Under the pieces are notes generated by a model that worked only from the letters and a program-made list of their open reading frames with translations, ran no database searches and had not been told where the DNA came from. 62,000 nucleotides of DNA from Acanthaster planci (Eukaryota; Echinodermata; Asteroidea; Valvatida; Acanthasteridae): NCBI RefSeq assembly GCF_001949145.1, contig NW_019091450.1, positions 1,272,758-1,334,757 on the forward strand. Direction: 5' to 3'. Of this stretch, positions 26,903 to 38,058 are shown piece after piece; the stretch's first letter is position 1, and the number at the start of each line of letters is the position of its first letter. The translations under genes and the position numbers were made by a program.

Positions 26903-28310
26903 ATGATTGCCAAATGTTGACCGCTAACCAAGCCAAACAAAACAAAAAGAAACAAACAAAAACAGTAAACATACCACACGAACGTCTTTGTGTCTACGAA
27001 GGGAACGACACCTTAATAATAAACCTAACAAATAAAAGCGCCATTACATCAACGGTTATAACCTGACCCTCTCCACAAAATGACTCTTTGGGGTTAAAAA
27101 AAAGTTCAAATTTTTTATGTCTTAAAAGACACGTGTTATTATTCAGAATGCAAACCTCAGTCCCGGTCACCTGTTGCATGTGAACCTCAATATCTCCTTG
27201 TCCACTCTCAATCCGAAATCGACCTGTGCATATCTTTCTTTTTCTCTTGTCGTGTCCGTCCCAACACAATGATAGACAGACGACAACCCCCCCCCCTTTT
27301 TGCTGGGGAGCGTAGGCTTTTTGTGCATTTTATGTGGACACTGTTGGGTTGTAATGGGTGAGTGACATTTACAGAGAATTTTTCTTTTTTCCCTTCTGTT
27401 TAGAAATGACGGTGTTCGTAACATCTCTTTACTGCAGTCACTTAAAAAGCCCCGAGAGGGAAAATGAGACGGGAGTTGTAAATATCAGTTAGCTAGAACG
27501 ATGAAGTGGAGATGACAACGCGAACGGAAATCGAAGACGTCGTTATCCGGCAAGGTTTTCTACAGGCCTTGCATTACAGTTTCAACTTGATGGTCAAAGA
27601 TATCGGTATTTGATCCAACATCAAATTTTACGAAAATGTTTTAGGTCACTTAAAATAGACCCGGCTGTTTCGCGGCTTTTTATTGCTCCAAAATTTGCTT
27701 TTTAATAGTGGCATGCTCGTTCTCTAACGACATTACTTCCGTGACAGTCACCAACGATGAAGTTACATTTGTGCAAAAGGAAACTTAACACAGAAAACGA
27801 AATCCACGTGTCACCATTTACAAGAATTTACTGGAAACTGTATAGCCCATAGATCTTGCGTCTTCTTTACAAAGATGCAGTTGGTAAAGTAGATTATGTC
27901 TTTGCCTCAGATGAAATGCAATACTTTCGGTGAATGTAAAGTGATACAACCGAACTCGTGTGTCGTATATTTTTGTCTCCAAAATTAGGACAATTTAGTG
28001 GTTGCCTTGGTCACTAACAGACCAAAGACGTGTCACTTAAAAGCGAAATCTCGTTTTGTCAATCTCGATTGTCAAGGACTGGGACGTGCATGTAACTGAT
28101 ATCTAACTCATACTGTGACAAATTTCCAGCGAATTCAGATCCAATATCGCAGTCGCGTATTTCGGCCTCGACAATTTTGTCTCCTCTCCTAAACAGTCTT
28201 CTGCTCTCAATAAACGCCCGTGCTTACTAAACTACAGAACGACAAGATGCGAAGCCACAAGACGCAAAGCTAGAGGACATTCAATTCGGAATCTTAAAAT
28301 TGCATCTTTG

Positions 28311-28535
28311 AAGCTGATTTAATGCATCTTCTCGAATTTCATGCATTGTTAAAAACAGTCAGTTAGAAAGCTTGCAGTGCAATGTTTCTAAATGTGCTTA
28401 CTCTATGTCCAGCTTTGAAAATCTGCTTTAATGCATCTTCTCGAATTTCATGCATTTTCCCGTTGGAAAGCCAGCAGGCTCACTTATTACAAATGACTCT
28501 AAATGTGATGACTGTATGTAGAGCTTTAAAAACTC
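28311..28535. repeat. Two-copy tandem duplication, period about 110 bases
   Basis: TTTAATGCATCTTCTCGAAT followed by TTCATGCATT occurs at about 28318 and again at about 28427. CTAAATGTG, CTATGT/CTGTATGT and AGCTTTGAAAA/AGCTTTAAAAA recur about 110 bases apart after each. Both copies are on the plus strand and have diverged mainly in their middle. Confidence 0.8.
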
Positions 28536-28802
28536 CGATCTCGAGTATTTTGCTGACGGCTTTGAGATGGCAATTAACCAATGTCTTACCTTTAACTTGC
28601 CGCTAGAGCGGGCATCACTGTTCCAGGATTTTGTGCTCGATTGAGCCGAACGAGCACACCACACGGGATTCAAGGCGTAATTTTCGAGCTCAACGCACCT
28701 CGCTTAGGGCTGTTCTGCAACACTACGCGGTGACAGAGTTGTCGGACACGCTTTAATCTCTCCCCTGACAGGATCGATTATCTCGGACTCTCTTCAGGAG
28801 CG

Positions 28803-28916
28803 ATGGCTTGGTGTTGGCTACTATCTCGCCCTGGCTATAGCTACTCCGCGCTCGTGCACGGCTCTGGTCAACTGCACCGTCCCTCCTTCGACCAATGCTT
28901 CGGCGGTCTGGTCCAG
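28803..28916 (+). CDS. Speculative first coding exon of an unrecognised gene
   Basis: An ATG with G at -3 and G at +4 (GCGATGG) opens 38 codons that end exactly at a good donor, CCAG|GTGAGA. The surrounding 28640-28960 is clearly more GC-rich than its flanks, as at many first exons. The peptide starts MAWCWLLSRPGYSYS and matches nothing I know. No partner exon was found downstream. It may equally be chance. Confidence 0.15.
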
Positions 28917-29056
28917 GTGAGAGCAGTTCATGCAACTTCGTCATTTTCATCGGAAAGCCGCAAAAGCAGGTGAACCACGCGAGTTACTGGGTACAGATAA
29001 ATTACAGGCGCACCGGTGATGAGGTGCCATTGGTGGGAGTCCATCGTGACATGTAA

Positions 29057-29064
29057 TGACGTCA
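29057..29064. promoter_or_regulatory. Perfect CRE palindrome TGACGTCA
   Basis: The site lies about 140 bases downstream of the GC-rich patch at 28640-28960. Function is unproven. Confidence 0.3.
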
Positions 29065-29340
29065 GTCCTCGCCACGCAATCAGAATCAGACTGAGCAGTG
29101 AACGGGGAGACGGAGAATACTGGTAGAAGATCGTCAAAACAGATCCCACAAATGATCGTATAAACAGGGCAAATCCATGTTGGAGACCGCTAAAGAAAAC
29201 CATTTTTATCTTTTCTTCGAGTTCTGCTATAGACCTTTTGCATTGTATGTTTTTGTATAATTTTTGTATGCATTGTTTCCCCGAAAAACATGTAAACAGA
29301 TTGACCTGTACGTTTGGGATCAATGAGAAAAAGTTACAGG

Positions 29341-29497
29341 TTTAGTGGTTGAAGGACAACCCCAGATGAACGTTCTGAGTAAAACCCACAGAATCAGCTA
29401 GGGAGTGAAAACTCAAGCCACATGTGGACCGAGCTGGGAATCGAACCCGGACCACTGAGGTGGAAGGCGAGGAGTCACTACGCCAACCTGACTCCCG
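29341..29497 (-). mobile_element. tRNA-derived SINE
   Basis: On the minus strand the element begins near 29497 with GGAGTCAGGTTGGCGTAGTG (A-box-like) and has a perfect B box, GGTTCGATTCC, at 29447-29437. A non-tRNA body follows (GGCTTGAGTTTTCACTCCC ... GGGTTTTACTCAGAACG ... GGTTGTCCTTCAACCAC). The head lacks a foldable anticodon arm and acceptor stem, so it is a SINE head and not a tRNA gene. The exact 3' end is not clear. Confidence 0.75.
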
Positions 29498-32400
29498 TCT
29501 TTTCGTTTGCTGATTCTGTTCGAGGCGTCAAAACAACCTGTGCCGACGTCCAGAAGATTTTTTACGATATGACACTGACTGTACTATTTCCAAGACCCTC
29601 ACGGCTAGCTTGATTCAGACTCTCTGGTGGCTTCTGACTTTCAAGCACAGCAGGACAATGAACACATGGCGCGTGGGGGAAATGAAACGACTAATAGGAA
29701 CTGCCTGTTGGGAGCCCGTGCAAATAGCAGAAAAGAAAGAAGCGGAGGGCAACGCTTGGTTGCTCCACGCTTGTTTGATAGATCAACATTTTCTGATTTA
29801 GAGAAGATGAAGATGGCATTTCCTCTTGGTATTTGCGCTAGAAGTCACTCAAACTACGTCAGTTAACCCTTGCTCTGCATTGAATGCACTTTACATTCGG
29901 ATTGGATTCAGACACAGCGCGACAACAAAGATTGTTACCTCACAAAGGATTTCAAAAGAGGCGTAAAGTGTAAAAGATCTGTTTAAAAGATACCCCTCCC
30001 CCGAAAACAGGAATGAAAAAGAAACACTGGCACTAAAGCGATAGGCAATCGATGGTCATGCCAAAATAGACTTATACAAGAATCCTAGACCAGCTCTCTA
30101 TTACAAAAAAAAAATACCTCACTGCATATTCCGAGGAAAAGTAATGATATCAAGTTAAACGTTACACCAGGAAATTTGCACAATGCATGCCTTTTAATCA
30201 GAGCCTCAAGTAGTGTAGCACCTCAGTGTCCCACACCATTTTTCAGTGTTCAGTCAGATCTATTACATTTCGAAAGTCAGGATTCGGGGGCGTGTTTTAA
30301 GTACGTTAAAGTAATGATACAGCAGTCGCAGCTTTTTTAAAATCTCTCATCGTTTACCCATCCTCAGCGAACGATCGCTCACAGTTTTTTTTTTCGAAAA
30401 TGAATGTTACAGTTTTTGCCTGCACATACCAAACCTGGCACAAGTGTTTCCATCTGGGATTCGGTATTAGCCTTTTTATACTATACGGCAACTGCGTAAG
30501 CACGGCAAGGGATTATGGCTCTCGTGTACTACTCAAAATACAGACGCCAACCCCATAAATGGCTCGAATCTTAAAAACTACAGTACCATCGATTTTCGGG
30601 GAAGGTCAACTTCGATCACATTATGCACGGTCATGACCGCTTTTCTATTTACAGCACTTGAATAGATTCCACAGTGCGCGGATAGCGAAAGTCACTAATT
30701 ATTTTGGTTTTCCCTTGTGAGCAATCGATTTGGTTTTTGATCACACGTACACCCGGGATGCACAATCGACTGACGTCTCATGACAAAAAGCGTAAGTTGG
30801 TAGTATACGATTTTCTTTAATCACTGGCATAATTTGAAGGACGGAATTAGTATGCTAACTTTCTGAATTTACGAGGCAAGAATCTCCATTTTTGGCATTG
30901 GCATATTCCTGATTTCTGACTTCAAAGTTACCTGAGTAGTAAGCATTTTTTTTCAGAGCCCACCCCGATCGAACTTCTGGTGTTTAGGTGGTAATTCTAC
31001 GAGGAGATGCCAAATAGAAGCCCTTGGTCGAAAACCAGCTACACAGCAATCAATACACGTTTATTTCGAAATTTTATTAATCATCCATGGAGACTCCAAG
31101 AAAATATGGTCAGCGACGCCCTTCATTGGCCGCTGGGCATGATGCGAAACACTGGGTGTGTCAGAGGATGTGGTGGAAGTATTTCACAAAATCCAGTCGG
31201 CACTCAATTATTTTGCCGTTGGTTGCGTCTCTCGTTGCATTCACTCATTTCTGCCATCTCCATTTTGCACTCACGTCACAGGTTCCCTCTGTACTTAATT
31301 TTAAAAAAGGCCATAGATAATCAGAGATACGACCATGCCCAAGGACCTAATACCGAATGGTCGACCAGATAGTCCGACCAGTCGTTCGGATGATGTTGGT
31401 CGAACTTTGGTAAACTCGAACACGCCCATCGCCGTTAAAAGAAAACTGCATGCAACTGCTGCCATGCTACGTTACGGCTCTGCGCACATTCAGTTGAAAA
31501 TCTGTCATGCGCACTATTGCGACTGTGTCCTCCATTGGCTCTTGAGAAACGGCTACCGACTTACTGTTTCGGCATGGGCAACATCAATTTAGAATTGTCT
31601 AACTTATATGTAACGTATATACATTTTATTTCGAACGTTTTCAGTGCCTAAAGGCCATCCACTTTGCATTTTGTCCAAGTAAGTGGGCGCCCAAAGTGCC
31701 CTATGTATCACAGTGCGATTCCTTTGCACGTATGATCAAAAAGATTTCGTTAGTTCTGAGGGATAATGCTTTCAAAACGTCACGTGTTTTCAAGGCGCTG
31801 TTGGTATTTTCTTAAGAATCCTTTCAGTCTCCCAGGCGCAGTACAGCCACGTAACGAATCATTTTGAACGTTTGACGACATTGAGAAATTATGATACGTA
31901 ACAATTGGTGTCGTTTTATTCCAACAAATAAACCGTCTGCAAAGTAAATGCTACACACCGACCATGAAAGAAAAAAATCATTACACCATACCACCAAGCA
32001 TCTATTGCAAAACACGCCTTGTTAGCACTACCTTTCTCTGGAATAAAGTACAAACAGTTCTTACGGAGGAAGCTCAATCGAAACGTTCCATAGTTCTGCC
32101 GTTTTTAAAAAAAAAACCTGGTATCATGTCACAAGTGCATTAATACGTGACGAGCAACCTCATAAGAAGTCAATGCAAAATTCGACCAATCCACAACAAT
32201 GCACTTGGGGCATACAAATTGAACTGAACTAACATACGACACTCCTTATAAAAACGGCAGACTTATGGAACAGGAAAAAAGCCTAGTAGTACGTTATGTT
32301 TACATAAATCAAATAAATTATGTCTCTCCTCAACAGATAACAGACATACGGATTTACACGACACGTACTAAATTCAGAATATATATATAAACAAAAAATG

Positions 32401-34806
32401 CATGTGTACGTGTCCAAAGCCGTAGCTATAGTAAGTCGAACCTATTGTATTTTACCAGTTTTTGTTATTAACTCAATGTCCTAAAAGCGGGATTCTGTTC
32501 TGCTAAAACCCCCTTTTCGTGCGTTGTTATACTCTTCTTAATATTAATAAAAACTATTTTTGTACACCATAGTACATGGCAAGTGCAATATTACCTTTAG
32601 GATCACACACTGCTTATTATCTAAAAATCACAAGCAAATCAAGTTGTACAGCCTTTCGTTTGCGTAAGTCAACAACCAATCTCCTTGAACATCAATGATA
32701 CGAGCATAGTGACATCTACCAGACAGTCCCTGGCTGAATAGTTTACACAACATGCTTTACGTTTGACTTCTTTTCAGAACAGGCGAAAGCACTCTTCGGT
32801 ACTGAGATTACAAGAATAGTGCAGATTTAGTATAGACCAAATTGTGAAGGTTTTGAGCGATTTGTTTAAAGCTATGACCCAAAGCATTCAATGCGGGCAA
32901 AGCATCAGAAATTGCACACTACTTTGCATACACAAATCAAAATATAAAATCAAAATATTACAAAAAAAAGGAACAAACTTGCCCGCATACATTTCATTTC
33001 TGTAAAAGAGACAGGGGCACATAACACTTTGCATTGTCACAAATCTCACATTGAATTGCCAGCCGGCATATCGATAACAGAAAAATGAAAGCATTTATTG
33101 GTGAATAGGCTGATGGTATCAAAATATACTTCTACAATTATCCACATTTAAAACTGTGACCATTCATTCGATTTCGATAAAAATGCTAACAGTAAATTAC
33201 ACCACACCAACAATTGAACCGTTTTCCCTGTATACCACTTCTTGGCGTGGTTATTACTTCCTAATATGCACATCGTTTGGCTTTGATTTCCACGAGTCAG
33301 ACTTTAAGGTGACATGCACGCTGTACGCGATTTTAGGCGTTACTCGTGTAATCCGAATACGACACTGGACGATTGACTTCTTTACACCAAGCTTTCCACT
33401 CGTCCGGGCCACAAGAATACATCACACTATTACGCGTAATTTCACGATGCATGGACGGTGAATTAGGACACATTCAAGATTGCTACCTCGGGCAGTGCAC
33501 GTCGTTGGCACGCAACAAACACGAATTCTCATTTCGGCTGAGAACCAAATGCGTTATCATCTTGCCAAGTACGATTCGCAAGATTCTGAAGGTTAGAATA
33601 TACACCACCGACTACTGCCAGATTTTACTAATTTTTTTTTTCCAATTCGGAAAGTAAGTCAAGGCCATTCGGCTCAAGACTAGAAGCGGTGCTGGTAACG
33701 TGACAAGGACTGGGACCCTGGCAGGATTCTGCTCGATTTGCGCAAAACTCATCCAAGAACTCAAAAGGAAAATGTAATCGGAATAATTACTATACGACTA
33801 ACGGGTAGAAACAGCCTGGGTACATACAACAATGCTAGACGTAGAATTTGATTTTCTCTCGACTGAAAGGGCGGAGAATCGTGACAATGTGGGGCACACG
33901 GCCCAACCATTTGAAAATGAAGCAATCTTTGATGAGTTTTTCCAAATACAATGTAGCAAGGTCTGAATCAAGGGATAGATGTACCTCATAAGGCCTACCT
34001 GACCTCCTTAACAGCTGTCATTAGCGACCATGAAGGTCAGAAAGCGGAATACGACCCCCTCCTCGTATCACTGACCCAATTCATCGGATAAATCACTATC
34101 GTCTTAAATATTTCTCGAGTGGTCTTGAAATCTTTCTAGCGCTGCGGCAAGTGTAAACTAAGTTTATGTCGCAGTGATGTATAAACTCAAGCAGTTGTTC
34201 CGATTCTCAGCAACAAGAAAAAATTCAGGAGAAAGGAAAAGATGATTTAAGAGATAAGCCTTGAGAATAATACCGTAAGGTCGATTCATTCAAGCTTCCG
34301 AGAAAGGTGGAAAATAGGGATGTTGTGAAAAGAAGAGAGATACGGTGAGAGACAAGGTGATGGATTCTGAAAGGAATCGGATTCCAGTCTGACATAATTT
34401 TGCGAATATGCACTGCTTGCGCACCTGTGTTTGAAGTTGTGTAAAAATATTGGCAGCATCACTGGTATCTGGGGTTTGATATCTGACGTAAAGCCTCATA
34501 TAAAGAGTTGCTTAAATTAGAAAAAAAGGTCTGTACTACAATATCTGATATTAGTTTAAACTTGGGAATCGACTTTAAAAACGGGATGTTGGAAAATTAG
34601 ACTAGACAGTCTGCAGTAATAATCACACTACATGTAATATGGACTATAGTGATATGTGACATTTGGGACAAAAATAATGCAATAGAAGTTATTAACTTCA
34701 ATTTTTTTATAAGGCCAGTACAAATCGTTCAACTTTTGTATCGCATCATTCTCTTTTCCAACATATACACGTAACGGAATAACAGCCAGAATAATTTACA
34801 ACGGAC

Positions 34807-34839
34807 NNNNNNNNNNNNNNNNNNNNNNNNNNNNNNNNN
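34807..34839. other. Assembly gap (33 N)
   Basis: A run of N in otherwise AT-rich intergenic sequence. Confidence 1.
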
Positions 34840-35794
34840 AATTTCCTTCTAAACACAAAGTCACACAATCAATACTGTTTACTTGTGATTATATAAAAAT
34901 CTTCTACAAAAAATACCATTCTCAAATATTACAAAAAGCTAGTTCATGCCCACAATAAAGCCATGACAGTGCACAAATAACATGGTTAACTGGGGAAATA
35001 TTGTTAGCTTCCAACCACACATTTGCACTACGGGTCAAATTGTTAAACACAATTCAGGTTACGGTGAAACAAAAAACTTTTTCCCCATAAGGATTCGCAT
35101 TAAACTACGGCGGTTTGTAGACACTGAATGAGAGTTTACATCTCCAGTTTGACTTTAAAAGAAGGTCAGTGACTTCCTTACTTCTCGTCTAACCCTTGCT
35201 AGAGTTACCAAGGACAATTTAAGCACAGATTTGTCAACACATGCATTGACAAGTTAGAGAGTCTACTTTTCTGGCAGGATAAAAGCCAACACATTTGAAA
35301 CAGTCGTAAGTTAATGAAATAGGTCCGACACTGGTAAGTAAGAAGAAGTACACAAATTCCGTTGATTTGAGACATGACATCATGACAGCACCCTCTTCAG
35401 TGCATCCACAAAAGAGATACATGACAGCAGCAGCACTGTTATGCAGTAAGTAATGCACTGAACAGTTGAGTGGTTATGCAGAACACCAAAATATTGGTCA
35501 GCCCTGCCCCTTTAACAGGTCCACCTTGAACTACCCGTCTGGCTGTATCGATTCTGGCCAACGGGGAAGTAAACTCTCTTGTGCTGGCCGGCAAACACAA
35601 CGGCTGTCTGCGCGCACTCTGCGGCAGCACAATGCACTTAGAAAAACTCACAATACCCAAGGGGGCTTAGTGCGATTATCGATTTACCCACCCCACCCAC
35701 ACAGCACAGACCCCCCAGACAATGCATATAATGCCCAACCCTTGACAGTCCCTGTAATGTAGAAACCATCCCTTAAACGAAGTAGTGGAATCAT

Positions 35795-35802
35795 TGACGT
35801 CA
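35795..35802. promoter_or_regulatory. Perfect CRE palindrome TGACGTCA
   Basis: CREB/ATF consensus site about 2.2 kb beyond the FHOD stop codon. Function is unproven. Confidence 0.3.
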
Positions 35803-36925
35803 TTAAACACATGCGGTACAATGAGGCATTTCTGAATAGCCCCCCTTTCAAAGCCCCGATGTAACTCTATCATATTTTGCTGTCAGGGGTATTTCTTCCC
35901 ATTTTGTCTCTTTGTGCTAAAGACTGAAAGGCCCTCAAGTTGTAAACATCTCGCACTGAATCGCTGACACAAGAAAATACTCTCTGTTGATCATCCTTCC
36001 AGACTAGGTAAAGATGATACATCCGTGGCGCAAGATATACTTATTGTGACGATTGAATCCTGGGTAAATCAATACTACATGTTAGTGTCTGCTACTTGTT
36101 TTCCAGAAATACAACAATTTGTATAGCAGAACACTTTGGACAAAGTGAAACATTAAAAAACTTGGGTTGTAAAGTAAAAACAAAAGAAAAAACAGCAAAG
36201 CTGTTTTCTTCTAAAATCATTAAAACTCATTTGGAAGAGGAGGGATAAATGTGATTGTCCTTTACAATTTGAAAAAAGGCACAGTAAAACTCAAATCTTA
36301 TATACAATAACAGTAAAATGACAATTATATTTTATGTTAAGTTTTTAAAAGTTCATATTTAAGTTAAATTTGGCTGCTTTTTGCGACCTAGAGTTAGACA
36401 CATGTACACATGTACACATTTGCTTCAGAAACCTACTTTCCTCTAAATATGGCTGTAAGTGTTGGCAAACTCAGCCAAGAGGCACCCAAGAATATATATC
36501 TTTCACATGTCACAAGTTTTTCTCAATGTCTTCCATAATTAGTAAAAGTGGGGTCAGGTTCTAAGTTATATGTTATCTCCAATTACTTCTAACTACCTGA
36601 TTATTAGATCTGGTCTGAAGTATCGGGAATCCCTGGAAGATGGATTTAATATGTACGAATGTGAGACGGTTTTATTTAACTGACAAGCCTGCAGAAATTA
36701 TGGCACTCTACATCTAGCGGGAAGTTTTAGCAATTAATTTTAAGAGTCATGTCTTTGAGACTTACAAGACTCATTTGCTTAGTGTTTTGTGTCTGTTTGT
36801 CATCTTTTAAGTAAATGATTAAAAACTTCTGTATGAATCGATACCTTAATACCTAAAACTATGTCAGCGAAATGTGAACTACTAGCAAAAGTAGAGATTT
36901 CACATAAACATTACTGTAACTAATA

Positions 36926-37334
36926 CAGTCATTTGCAAGAGTTTAGGACCATCCATACCAAATGCATTCACCTGAAGAAAAACCAAACTTCAACCAATCA
37001 TTCATGGCAACTTATACTTATTTTCAATGTGTAACCTTTTAAAAGAGGTTAAACAGTTATTTGACTACATTCCATAATTTCAGACTAATATTTAGTGTGC
37101 CCTCCTTTATTTCTGATGACTTAGACTGGCTTTTTTACCCATGCTGCCTTACAAACAAAATGTCATACAAGACCTGCCTTTGCAAAACATTTCATTCGAA
37201 TGGGTATATAACACTACAGCGATGCTATGCACCATTGTCAAATACGTTAAGTATTCCATGAGACAGTGTAATGCAGGCCCAGTGACAAGAATACAATAGC
37301 ACTCCAGGTGGTCTTCAACTTTTGCAAATGACTG
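36926..37334. mobile_element. Non-autonomous Tc1/mariner-type element with TA target duplication
   Basis: The ends are inverted: TACAGTCATTTGCAAGAGTT on the left, and on the right AACTTTTGCAAATGACTGTA. Each is flanked by TA (36924-36925 and 37335-37336), the target site of Tc1/mariner elements. The CAGT..TTTGCAAAAGT end is the typical form for this superfamily. At 409 bases there is no room for a transposase and no frame is seen. It sits about 630 bases past the FHOD stop codon, so it may form part of the 3' UTR. Confidence 0.8.
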
Positions 37335-37966
37335 TAGCTTTGGGATCGGTCCTACCATAGTATTACTTTAAAATTTCATGTATATTAAAAGCAGGTGTAA
37401 AAATGCAGTTATGCCTGACTGGGCCAAAAAGTCTTTCATAGGGGAGTGTGAACAGAAAACATATTAAAAAGACACTGGTACACTGAATGCTTCATGTAGA
37501 CACGTATGTTTCCACAAAAAATATAACACACTTGTACTTGTGCAATGAATGAAAATTGTATTATAGAAAGCATATGAAACTTGCACTAATGGCACTCACA
37601 GATTTTTTGTTTTGCACTTGAAATTTGGTTTTTGCATATACGGTTGCTTACGATAAGGCACTACCCGTTGTCTGTGTCTCTCCTTCAAACTGTGTCTGTC
37701 GCATGAATAGACATCTGCCACTGCAGGGAAAGTCTGGTGAGGGGCAATAGTCCCAACGCACTGTCCGGATACCAGACGCTGCAGTGACCACTTCTACCTT
37801 CTTGAGGCCGGGCTTTGCAGCACTAATGGAAGTGACGGTCAATGTTGCTGGTTCCCCCAACATACTGTCGTCTCAAATTGACAGGGTCTTTTAGGGTTTT
37901 TTTTGGGTTGCTTTCTTTTGTTCAGGCAGGGTAATGACACTGATGATAGGGGTCTCTGCTACTCTG
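37335..37966 (-). other. FHOD: FHOD 3' UTR, extent unresolved
   Basis: Sequence just downstream of the FHOD stop on the minus strand. No AATAAA is seen on the minus strand before the Tc1/mariner element. The first (37111-37106) lies inside that element, the next at 36676-36671. A GC-richer stretch at 37648-37863 carries a 71-codon frame with no recognisable similarity. Confidence 0.4.
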
Positions 37967-38058
37967 TCAAACATCAACAGTCTTGGAGGATGGGTGCAGA
38001 CCAAGGGCTCGGCTCTCGGCCTCCGTAAGACCTGTCCCGCCTTTAAGTGTCCGCCGCA
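37967..38058 (-). CDS. FHOD: FHOD exon l (C terminus and stop)
   Basis: 92 bases, entered in phase 1; acceptor TCAATACAG (AG at 38060-38059), stop TGA at 37969-37967. It encodes [20 protein letters not shown], then [10 protein letters not shown]. This matches LRRTLKSGLTPEEARALGL at the end of human FHOD3 and includes the conserved ROCK-site threonine (residue 912). It fixes the end of the gene. Confidence 0.97.

Larger units (their letters stand above)
15001..28300. other. Intergenic DNA without a supportable gene
   Basis: The longest open frames (about 140 codons near 21.1 and 22.0 kb) show no domain, no codon bias and no splice context. Perfect CRE palindromes at 16018-16025 and 22989-22996. 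An AAC microsatellite lies at 25571-25593, a hairpin element at 26751-26902 and a LINE-tail-like end near 24.1 kb. A direct repeat of about 22 bases (TTTAATGAC...GCGCAG) occurs at 21785-21810 and 21829-21856. Confidence 0.6.
29500..36920. other. Intergenic DNA without a supportable gene
   Basis: Only short frames without domains are seen. A perfect CRE palindrome is at 35795-35802. The assembly gap 34807-34839 lies inside. A word AGCCCC(C)-TTTCAAAGCCCC-GATGTA at 35836-35865 recurs at 45640-45680. Confidence 0.55.

Noticed and set aside
29437-29497. Possible tRNA gene
   Set aside because: A and B boxes are present, but no acceptor stem or anticodon arm can be drawn; it is a SINE head.
29422-29613. 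Frame beginning MWTELGIEPGP
   Set aside because: Translation of the antisense strand of the tRNA-derived SINE; such peptides recur wherever this head occurs.
37648-37863. 71-codon frame just after the FHOD stop as a further exon
   Set aside because: FHOD already ends with the conserved C terminus and a stop at 37967; no acceptor is needed and no similarity is visible.
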